Of a stretch of 64,000 bases of DNA, positions 57,170 to 64,000 are shown piece after piece. This stretch comes from Bacteroides sp. (GTDB taxonomy: Bacteria; Bacteroidota; Bacteroidia; Bacteroidales; Muribaculaceae), in contig JAAVDN010000002.1 of the NCBI GenBank assembly GCA_014801785.1, positions 1 through 64,000 on the forward strand. The letters run 5' to 3'. The position numbers were made by a program, and so were the translations under genes. How positions within the stretch are numbered: position 1 is the first letter of the stretch; each line of letters opens with the position of its first letter. A model generated the notes under the pieces. The model did not search any database and had not been told where the DNA came from. It saw only the letters and a program-made list of their open reading frames with translations.

Positions 57170-58204
57170 ATGACAGACAGAACAAAAATACTCGTCACCG
57201 GAGGAACAGGATATATCGGCTCCCATACTGTCGTCGAACTTCTCGAAGCGGGATATGACGTCGTCATAATCGACAATCTCTCGAACTCAAACCGCGATGT
57301 TCTTGACGGAATAGAGAAGATAACAGGACGACGTCCGGAGTTCGTCGAGGGAGACTGCACCGACCTCTCTACCCTCCGAAATCTTTTCACCAACTATCCC
57401 GGCATAAAGGGTATAATCAATTTCGCCGCTTCCAAGGCTGTCGGAGAATCAGTCGAGAAACCGTTGCTCTATTACCGCAACAATCTCAACACTCTGATCA
57501 ATCTGCTCGACCTGATGCCGGAGTTCGGAGTCAAGGGGATAGTGTTTTCATCCTCATGCACCGTCTACGGCGAACCGGACGTCAACCCTATCGACGAGAC
57601 GGCTCCAATCAAGCCGGCGACCTCCCCATACGGAAACACCAAACAGATATCCGAAGAGATAATAACCGACTACATTGCTTCCGGAGCTCCTATCAAGAGC
57701 ATTATCCTGCGATATTTCAATCCGGTCGGAGCTCATCCCTCGGCGCTAATCGGCGAACTTCCCAATGGTGTGCCCAATAATCTGGTTCCCTATCTGACCC
57801 AGACGGCGGCGGGGTTGCGCAAGGAGCTGACCGTCTTCGGACGCGACTACAACACTCCCGACGGAAGCTGTATCCGCGACTTCATCGATGTCGTTGACCT
57901 GGCGAAAGCCCATGTCGTCGCCATGCGCCGTATGCTCGACGGTCAGGACACTGACGCCATAGAGATTTTCAACCTCGGAACGGGGCGCGGAGTATCAGTC
58001 ATCGAGCTTATCGACGCTTTCGAAAAAGCCACCGGCGTCAAGGTTCCTCATCGTTTCGGAGAGCGCCGCGCCGGAGACATAGAAAAAATCTGGGCCGTAC
58101 CGGCAAAAGCCAATGAGGTGCTGGGCTGGAAAGCGGAGATTCCGATCGAAGAGACTATGCGCAATGCCTGGGCATGGCAGTGTCATCTTGCTGAGAAGAA
58201 ATGA
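57170..58204 (+). CDS. galE: UDP-glucose 4-epimerase
   Basis: Interconverts UDP-galactose and UDP-glucose. The ATG at 57170 starts 'MTDRTKILVTGGTGYIGSHT' with the NAD-binding GxxGxxG; the catalytic Tyr-Lys pair is in 'SPYGNTKQISEE', preceded by 'VFSSSCTVYGEPDVNPIDE'; 'LRYFNPVGAHPS' and 'NLGTGRGVSVIELI' complete the family pattern. Length 344 is standard. The upstream open frame to 57080 translates part of the element remnant and is not protein. Its stop overlaps the mgtC-like ATG by 4 bp. Confidence 0.96.
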   Translation: MTDRTKILVTGGTGYIGSHTVVELLEAGYDVVIIDNLSNSNRDVLDGIEKITGRRPEFVEGDCTDLSTLRNLFTNYPGIKGIINFAASKAVGESVEKPLLYYRNNLNTLINLLDLMPEFGVKGIVFSSSCTVYGEPDVNPIDETAPIKPATSPYGNTKQISEEIITDYIASGAPIKSIILRYFNPVGAHPSALIGELPNGVPNNLVPYLTQTAAGLRKELTVFGRDYNTPDGSCIRDFIDVVDLAKAHVVAMRRMLDGQDTDAIEIFNLGTGRGVSVIELIDAFEKATGVKVPHRFGERRAGDIEKIWAVPAKANEVLGWKAEIPIEETMRNAWAWQCHLAEKK

Positions 58205-58920
58205 CCGGACTTGTTGAGTCGATTATATCTGACCTGCTCTCGACAGAGGTCAGCCTCGGCAACGCTGTTTTCCGGTTGATTCTAAGCATGGTATTAGGCG
58301 TTCTTGTCGGCGCCGAGCGCAAACGCAAGGGGCAGATTGCAGGCGTCAGGACTTTTGCTCTCATTTCTATGGGGGCTTGTCTGGCGATGCTCCTGTCCAT
58401 TTATGTCCCTCAGGTATATCTCGGGCTTAAAAACGGAGACCCGGGACGCATCGCCGCCCAAGTCATAACCGGTGTCGGTTTTCTCGGCGGCGGCGCGATG
58501 ATCCACATGAAAGGTTCCGTCCGCGGACTGACTACTGCGGCCGGAATATGGATGACGGCTACCATCGGAATGGCCGTCGGAGTCGGGATGTACTGGTGTG
58601 CTATTATCGCGACAGCCCTTATTCTCATTACTCTGATTTTTTTCGAAATCATAGAGCATCGCCGCAATATGGGACTGGAGAACAGGGCCCTCAAACTCCT
58701 GGTCGATGGAATAGTCGAGGATATAGAGCCATATATTAAGGTCTTCGACGGACACGGAATCCATCTTTCGACATATTTCCTCGAATATGACTATCAGCAC
58801 TCGGAAACGGAGCTGAACTTCATGATTCTCGCTCCGACCCACCGCAACTATATCCCCATGTTCGAAGACTTGCGGAGACTGGGACAGACAAAGAGCCTGA
58901 CGCTCGCCCGACCGACATAG
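58201..58920 (+). CDS. MgtC/SapB family membrane protein
   Basis: Inner-membrane protein with four to five N-terminal helices and the family signatures 'GVLVGAERKRKGQIAGVRTF', 'LISMGACLAMLLS' and 'QVITGVGFLGGGAMIH', then a cytosolic ACT-like C-terminal domain (about 165-239). MgtC relatives are linked to magnesium stress and intracellular survival; the SapB group's role in commensals is unclear. It overlaps galE by 4 bp (ATGA), so it is translated from the same message. Confidence 0.9.
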   Translation: MTGLVESIISDLLSTEVSLGNAVFRLILSMVLGVLVGAERKRKGQIAGVRTFALISMGACLAMLLSIYVPQVYLGLKNGDPGRIAAQVITGVGFLGGGAMIHMKGSVRGLTTAAGIWMTATIGMAVGVGMYWCAIIATALILITLIFFEIIEHRRNMGLENRALKLLVDGIVEDIEPYIKVFDGHGIHLSTYFLEYDYQHSETELNFMILAPTHRNYIPMFEDLRRLGQTKSLTLARPT

Positions 58921-58988
58921 ACCCCGTCATAATTTTCCCGGACCTTTATTTCCGGACATGCAAAAGCACGTCCTTACTTTTTGAACGC

Positions 58989-60113
58989 TTGAAATTTTCT
59001 GATATAACCGGACACGAAGAAATCAAACGTGACCTGCGCCAAATGGTCGACGCAGACCGTATTCCCCACGCCATTCTCTTCTCCGGCCCCGCAGGGGTCG
59101 GCAAGATGATGATGGCGCGGGCTTTCGCGCAGTATGTCCATTGCTCTTCCCGCAACGCCGGAGAACCATGCGGCATCTGTCCCTCATGCCGACAGCATCT
59201 GGCCAATTCCAATCCTGACCTCCATTTCATATATCCCGTAGTCAAGAAGAAACTGAAGGCTCCTCTATCGACCGACTATATCGAGGAATGGAGAAAAATG
59301 ATAGCCGAAGAGCCTTTCATGAGGCGTGACAGATGGCTCGCATTGCTCGATGCGGGAAACAGCCAGCCGATTATATACGTTTCCGAAGCGGAGGAGATAG
59401 CGCGTACCGCCCCATTATCCTCATTCGCCTCCCGTTACAAGATTTATCTCATCTGGCTCCCGGAGGCGATGAATCCCGAAACGGCAAACAAACTGCTAAA
59501 GATTCTTGAAGAACCCTGGGATGACACTATCTTCCTAATGGTCTCCAACAATCCGGAGAAGTTACTGCCGACAGTCTATTCCCGTACCCAGAGGATTCTC
59601 TTCCGTCCGCTCGAACCTCAGCAACTCGAAAAGATTCTGATTCTTCAACGCGGCGTCGAGAAAGGAATAGCGGAAAGAATATCCCGAATTTCGGAAGGGA
59701 GTCTGTTTAAGGCCGAAGACCTGATGCAGGCTGACGGGGAGACCGAGGAATCGGCCGAATGGTTCCGCACAATCATGCGCAGTGCCTACGCCCGCAAAAT
59801 GAAACGTCTTCTCCAGCTCTCTGACGAGATTGCGGACAAGGGGCGCGAACGTGTGCTCCGTTTTCTGAACTACGGCGCCATGATGGTTCGTGAGAACTAT
59901 ATCTATAATCTGCGTCAGCCTCTTCTCAACGCCATGACTCTCTCCGAGGAGCAGTTCGCAACCCGTTTCGCCCCTTTCATCAACCATAAGAACGTCGAGG
60001 GACTGGCAGGGGAGTTCACGCGCGCTTCCAATGAGATTGCCCGCAACGCCAACGCCCGAATAGTTCTTTTCGATATGTTCATCAACATAACCAGATATAT
60101 CCGCCTCCAGTGA
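58989..60113 (+). CDS. holB: DNA polymerase III delta' subunit
   Basis: Clamp-loader subunit. AAA+ fold with 'DITGHEEIKRDLRQMVDADR' and P-loop-like 'GPAGVGKMM' (33-41), in which the Ser/Thr after Lys is replaced by Met, fitting the non-catalytic role of delta'. The zinc site is Cys52, Cys61, Cys64, Cys67 ('CGICPSC'); sensor region 'SYSRTQRILFRPL'-like. The start is TTG at 58989; no ATG or GTG is available in frame before the fold begins. Its stop overlaps the GTG of the next gene by 4 bp. Confidence 0.88.
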   Translation: MKFSDITGHEEIKRDLRQMVDADRIPHAILFSGPAGVGKMMMARAFAQYVHCSSRNAGEPCGICPSCRQHLANSNPDLHFIYPVVKKKLKAPLSTDYIEEWRKMIAEEPFMRRDRWLALLDAGNSQPIIYVSEAEEIARTAPLSSFASRYKIYLIWLPEAMNPETANKLLKILEEPWDDTIFLMVSNNPEKLLPTVYSRTQRILFRPLEPQQLEKILILQRGVEKGIAERISRISEGSLFKAEDLMQADGETEESAEWFRTIMRSAYARKMKRLLQLSDEIADKGRERVLRFLNYGAMMVRENYIYNLRQPLLNAMTLSEEQFATRFAPFINHKNVEGLAGEFTRASNEIARNANARIVLFDMFINITRYIRLQ

Positions 60114-63100
60114 TTTCATTCCTCCATTCCGTCGCCCGGGGATATGCCTCCCGTTACGGTGATCTCTCGGATTTCTGCTTCGTCTTCCCTAACAAGCGAA
60201 GCGCCACTTTCTTCCTCAGCAAGCTCCGTCAGGAAGCCTGCGACCACCCTATGGTCGCCCCCGAGACTACATCTATCGCTGAACTCGCCCAGGCTCTCTC
60301 CGACCGCCTGGTAGACGACCGCATCGACCTTCTATTCCGACTTTATATCGTCTATTGCCGAAAACTCGGCCAGAGTCCCGATGACCAGTCGGAGGAAGCC
60401 GTGACATTCGACAGCTTCTGCTCATGGGGTGAGATAGCGCTTTCCGACTTCAACGAGGTCGATATGTATGGAGTTGACCCCGCAAGTCTTTTTAAAAATC
60501 TGACCGACCTGCGCGAAATCGCCGCTGACTATCTGACCGATGAGCAGAAACGACTGATGGAGGAATATTTCGACTATCAGGCTGGGAGCAGCGGCGCCGA
60601 CTCCTTCTGGCAATCATTCGAACCGATAGAGAATATGAGCGGTGTCAAGAAGAATTTCCTCTATCTCTGGCAGACTCTCGGGGAGCTATACTCCGAACTT
60701 CATGCCGGACTGGAGAAAGAGGGACTGACCACCATCGGTGGCTCATACCGTCTCGCTTTCGAGAATATGCAGAAGGAGGATTTCCGGGAACGCCTCTCCT
60801 GGAAGAAGATGGTCTTCGTCGGCTTCAACGCCCTTTCCCTGGCCGAGAAGCGGATTTTCTCACGTTTTCAGGAGATGGAGGGACCCTCGGGACCCGATGG
60901 GCCGGAACCGCTTGCCGATTTTCTATGGGACGGAACCGGAGTCATTCTTGGCGAAGAGCCGCTCATCGAACGGAGTTCCGCCGCGCGCTTCCTCAACTCC
61001 AACCGGCGCGAGTTTCCTTCTCCGCAATGGATGGAGCCGTTCCTCCATCTCTCAGACGCATCGGGAATACCGGAGCGTATACATGTTGTTTCCTCTCCAT
61101 CCAATTCTCTGCAAGCCAAGATTATCGGAAATCAAATCCGGGAATGGTATCCGGATTATATCGATTCCTTGACCCTGGACCCGGAGAATCGCGACCCGAA
61201 AATCCGCAATCCGTTCCGCGATGCTTCGGTCGCTGTCGTCCTCCCTGACGAAAATCTTCTTCTCCCTCTCCTTTACTCCCTCCCCAAGGGTCTGAAGGAT
61301 GTCAACCTGACCATGGGTTATCCGTTGCGCCTGACCGCCACTCTCTCTTTCGCATCCCTATACCGGCAGTTGCAGTTGCATGTCGGCCATTCCTCGCGGG
61401 GGTTATATTTTTTCCGCAAGGATGTCGAGCGTATTCTGGGACACCCTTATTCCCATGCTGTCTTAGGGGCAGCCAAGGTTGCCCAAATCAACACCCGAAT
61501 CGCCGAACTCCACCGTCATGCTTTCTATCCGCAGGACTACGCCGATATTGCCCCTTTGATAACTGACTTCCTGATTCCTCTTCCTCATAAGGCACCGGCT
61601 GCCGAGGGAGCCCGGAATCTCGACACTTTGCTTGCCCTTATCGACTCGCAGCTCCAGGAACATTCCGGAGGTGTGGTCGTCAAAGCGCGCCTCGACAGGG
61701 AGCATATCGCCAAATACCGTAATGCGCTGGCGCGCCTGATGGATTCTGTCGAGGAACACTCTATTTCCTTATCCGCCCACACCTTCTTCCGACTTGCCGA
61801 CCGTCTGCTCGGAAACGAACATGTGCGCTTCAAGGGTGAACCTCTTTCAGGCCTGCAGATTATGGGTATGCTGGAGACCCGTGCCCTTGATTTCGAGCGT
61901 ATTATAATCCCTTCGGCCAACGAGAAGATTCTTCCCCTCAAGGGGCGCACCCGTTCCTTCATCCCCAACTCTCTGAGAGCTGCTTACGGTATGCCTCCGA
62001 TGGAACATCAGGAAAATCTGGCCTCTTATTATTTCTACCGTCTGATTTCCCGCGCCAAGGAGGTCATACTTCTCTACGACTCCCGAACCGGCGGAGGATC
62101 CGGCGGAAACGATATCTCCCGATATATTCTCCAGCTCAAACATCTGTACGCTCCGGGACGCCTCACTTTTGAAGAGAAGTCGTTCAGCATCGAACCCTCC
62201 CGCCCGCGTATCGAACAGATTCTCAAGACTCCGTTTATTCAGGAGCGCCTCCGAAGCTTCCTTGACCGCTCACAGAAGCGATATATGTCGGCTACTGCCC
62301 TCGAAACCTATCTGGGTTGCGGGATAAAGTTCTTCTACGAACGTCTGATGAATATTAAGACCGACACGGAACCCTCGGAATATATCGACCATAAGACGCA
62401 GGGAGATGTGGTCCATGAGGTAATGATGCAGTTGTATATGCCGCAGGGACAGGAGGGAAAGCTTCTTAAGCGTCCTATGCTGGTGACGGGAGAGATGATT
62501 CGGAAAATCCTTGATCGTCCGGAGGCATTGCTGAGACTGGTCAGCCGCTCCATCAACCGTCATCATTACCATCTTGACGAATCGAGACTCGATTCCCCGC
62601 TCCCAGGCGCGGCCGGACTGGTTGCTCCCAGACTGGCGAAATGGATTTGCGATGTGCTGCTCCATGATATGGCATACACTCCTTTCTCAATCCTCGGGCT
62701 CGAACTGAGCAATACCGTCCCGTATCGGTTCGGCGACGGAAAGGAGGTAAACATGAAATTTATCATCGACCGCCTGGATATGATCACCGGTCCGGACGGT
62801 AAAGAGATAGTCCGTATCGTTGACTATAAGACCGGTTCAAGCGTGGAGATGGATTTTTCGGAGTTCGACCTCAGGGAGGCGGCCGAGGATTACAGAAAGA
62901 AACCCGCCATACAGCTCCTCCTCTATGCCGAGCTGCTGAACCGATGGCTGCTCTCCAACTCAATGGATGAGAAAGATCCGGAATTGGTCATATATCATAT
63001 TCCGGAGATGGAGGGTCAGAAAGCCGAAAGGAGAATCCGTCTGGAGGATCCCCAGGCAAGCACCCCCGCAAAACGTGCGTTCCGCGAACAGACCTTCCGC

Positions 63101-63235
63101 GACCTTGACCAGACTTTCCGCCAACAGCTCGACAGCGTCTTCTCCGAGCTTTTCGATCCGGAGGTGCCGTTCAAGGCGGCCGAGAATCCGGATGTATGCC
63201 GTTTCTGCGAACTCAGGACGCTCTGCGGCAGATAA
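60110..63235 (+). CDS. AddB-like PD-(D/E)XK nuclease/helicase-related protein
   Basis: Predicted recombination exonuclease subunit of the RecB/AddB nuclease class. The long N-terminal part resembles an inactive UvrD-type helicase ('FVFPNKRSATFFLSKL', 'GLQIMGMLETRALDFERIII'). The nuclease domain is C-terminal: Cys737 ('TYLGCGIKFFYERL'), 'GDVVHEVMMQLY', Asp in 'KFIIDRLDMI' (about 887), 'RIVDYKTGSS' (about 903-911), and Cys1030, Cys1033, Cys1039 ('CRFCELRTLC') giving a four-Cys iron-sulphur cluster with Cys737. The start is GTG at 60110, overlapping the holB stop. The partner helicase gene (AddA type) is not in the window. Confidence 0.85.
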   Translation: MISFLHSVARGYASRYGDLSDFCFVFPNKRSATFFLSKLRQEACDHPMVAPETTSIAELAQALSDRLVDDRIDLLFRLYIVYCRKLGQSPDDQSEEAVTFDSFCSWGEIALSDFNEVDMYGVDPASLFKNLTDLREIAADYLTDEQKRLMEEYFDYQAGSSGADSFWQSFEPIENMSGVKKNFLYLWQTLGELYSELHAGLEKEGLTTIGGSYRLAFENMQKEDFRERLSWKKMVFVGFNALSLAEKRIFSRFQEMEGPSGPDGPEPLADFLWDGTGVILGEEPLIERSSAARFLNSNRREFPSPQWMEPFLHLSDASGIPERIHVVSSPSNSLQAKIIGNQIREWYPDYIDSLTLDPENRDPKIRNPFRDASVAVVLPDENLLLPLLYSLPKGLKDVNLTMGYPLRLTATLSFASLYRQLQLHVGHSSRGLYFFRKDVERILGHPYSHAVLGAAKVAQINTRIAELHRHAFYPQDYADIAPLITDFLIPLPHKAPAAEGARNLDTLLALIDSQLQEHSGGVVVKARLDREHIAKYRNALARLMDSVEEHSISLSAHTFFRLADRLLGNEHVRFKGEPLSGLQIMGMLETRALDFERIIIPSANEKILPLKGRTRSFIPNSLRAAYGMPPMEHQENLASYYFYRLISRAKEVILLYDSRTGGGSGGNDISRYILQLKHLYAPGRLTFEEKSFSIEPSRPRIEQILKTPFIQERLRSFLDRSQKRYMSATALETYLGCGIKFFYERLMNIKTDTEPSEYIDHKTQGDVVHEVMMQLYMPQGQEGKLLKRPMLVTGEMIRKILDRPEALLRLVSRSINRHHYHLDESRLDSPLPGAAGLVAPRLAKWICDVLLHDMAYTPFSILGLELSNTVPYRFGDGKEVNMKFIIDRLDMITGPDGKEIVRIVDYKTGSSVEMDFSEFDLREAAEDYRKKPAIQLLLYAELLNRWLLSNSMDEKDPELVIYHIPEMEGQKAERRIRLEDPQASTPAKRAFREQTFRDLDQTFRQQLDSVFSELFDPEVPFKAAENPDVCRFCELRTLCGR

Positions 63236-63243
63236 AAAATGGT

Positions 63244-63280
63244 AAGGCCCCGTTCTCACTGAGAGCGGGGCCTTCTCTTA
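63244..63280. terminator. Bidirectional terminator between AddB-like gene and ffh
   Basis: AAGGCCCCG (63244-63252) pairs with CGGGGCCTT (63266-63274), with an inner TCTC/GAGA stem, between convergent genes. Confidence 0.88.
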
Positions 63281-63310
63281 TCTATTACATGAAATATCTC
63301 TTACATGAAA

Positions 63311-64000
63311 TCAGCGCATCCCTTTTCCGGCGGCGCGGGCCTGACGCATGGCGTTCATCAGCTTGGCCGGATTCTTGGCCGCCGAGGTCGCCTTGCGCAT
63401 CATGTCGCGGCTCTGCTCGAATTGCTTGATCAGGCGGTTGACTTCCTGAAGCGATGCGCCGGAACCACGCGCGATACGCTGACGACGGCTCGGGTTCTTG
63501 AGCAACGAAGGATCGCGACGTTCGGCAATAGTCATAGAATTGATGATGGCCTCGATTCCCTTGAAGGCGTCGTCGCTTATCTCTACATCCTTCATAGCCT
63601 TGCCGATTCCCGGAATCATACCTATGAGGTCCTTGAGATTTCCCATCTTCTTGATCTGCTGAATCTGATTCATGAAGTCCTCGAAATCGAACTTGTTCTT
63701 CATGATCTTCTCCTCCAGCTTGCGGGCCTCCTTCTCGTCATAGAGCTCCTGAACGCGCTTTGCAAGCTCAACGACGTCTCCCATGCCGAGGATACGGTTG
63801 GCCATTCCCTCGGGGTTGAACTCCTGGAGGTCCTCCATCTTTTCGCCGGTGCCGATGAACTTGATGGGCTTGTCAACGACAGTGCGGATCGAAAGAGCCG
63901 AACCGCCGCGGGCATCACCGTCAAGTTTGGTCAGGATAACTCCGTCGAAGTCGAGGCGCTCGTTGAAGGTGCGGGCGGTATTGACAGCGTCCTGACCCGT
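63311..64000 (-). CDS. ffh: Signal recognition particle protein Ffh, 5' part outside the window
   Basis: The frame is open through base 64000, so the N-terminal NG-domain start lies beyond the window. Visible are the end of the GTPase domain ('RLDFDGVILTKLDGDARGGS', 'KPIKFIGTGEKMEDLQEF') and the Met-rich M domain ('FEDFMNQIQQIKKMGNLKDL', 'IGMIPGIGKAMKD', 'RRQRIARGSGASLQEVNRLI') that binds SRP RNA and signal peptides. It ends in a basic tail. Targets nascent membrane proteins to the Sec machinery. Confidence 0.96.
   Translation of the reverse strand, partial: TGQDAVNTARTFNERLDFDGVILTKLDGDARGGSALSIRTVVDKPIKFIGTGEKMEDLQEFNPEGMANRILGMGDVVELAKRVQELYDEKEARKLEEKIMKNKFDFEDFMNQIQQIKKMGNLKDLIGMIPGIGKAMKDVEISDDAFKGIEAIINSMTIAERRDPSLLKNPSRRQRIARGSGASLQEVNRLIKQFEQSRDMMRKATSAAKNPAKLMNAMRQARAAGKGMR

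Overview
The window is chromosomal DNA from a member of the Bacteroidales, most likely a Muribaculaceae-type gut bacterium. The evidence is the recurring Bacteroidota promoter pattern (TTG, about 20 nt, TAnnTTTG), the near absence of Shine-Dalgarno sequences, a type III glutamine synthetase, DapL-type lysine synthesis, a DUF5723 outer-membrane protein, an EF-G2 paralog and the RND/TolC gene types. Family placement is inference from gene content. No rRNA, tRNA or CRISPR array was found.

Layout. 1-4025 is an AT-rich accessory island of defence-associated pieces: a 5'-truncated COG2865 (AlbA_2-type) ATPase, a RhuM-family remnant, two small unknown genes, a DUF4268 protein with a nuclease-like N-terminus, and the C-terminal tail of a type I restriction subunit that abuts a carbonic anhydrase gene. 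4026-8130 (minus strand) holds carbonic anhydrase, a YolD-like protein with a Y-family DNA polymerase, SerB and a Fur-family regulator. 8320-10133 holds an aldo/keto reductase, a palindromic MITE-like element and an orphan LytTR protein. 10326-17244 (minus) is a TrmH methyltransferase-RadA-metal efflux (adaptor and RND pump) run. 17398-23187 (minus) holds glutamine synthetase III, DapL, DapF and HemW. 23715-30559 (plus) holds a RelA/SpoT homolog, an ABC-F ATPase, an M13 peptidase and AroE, meeting ComEC on the opposite strand. 32143-34722 holds endonuclease IV and an MFS sugar transporter. 34846-38591 (minus) holds Hsp15, a META lipoprotein, type II NADH dehydrogenase and a PepSY-like protein. 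38946-48906 (plus) is translation-dominated: L25, Pth, a TPR protein, ThrS-IF3-L35-L20 and EF-G2. 49011-55657 (minus) holds GalK, an orphan TolC-like protein, and a DUF5723/lipoprotein pair. 56127-63235 (plus) holds a sugar nucleotidyltransferase, GalE, MgtC/SapB, DNA polymerase III delta' and an AddB-like nuclease. The 3' part of ffh closes the window.

Functional links: GalK and GalE belong to the Leloir pathway; DapL and DapF to meso-diaminopimelate synthesis; ThrS/IF3/L35/L20, Pth, L25, EF-G2, ABC-F and the RelA/SpoT homolog to translation and its starvation control.

The most unusual signals are non-coding. There is a family of hairpin-rich elements whose ends read AGACCCTGTCCCA (two full copies, remnants, and three tandem end-like units overlapping the start of the Y-family polymerase). 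A second palindromic element lies in front of the LytTR gene. The roughly 700-bp region before EF-G2 combines a 29-bp tandem repeat, twin 14-bp palindromes and a 300-nt almost pure pyrimidine leader. An orphan promoter and terminator between galK and the TolC-like gene could delimit an unannotated transcript.
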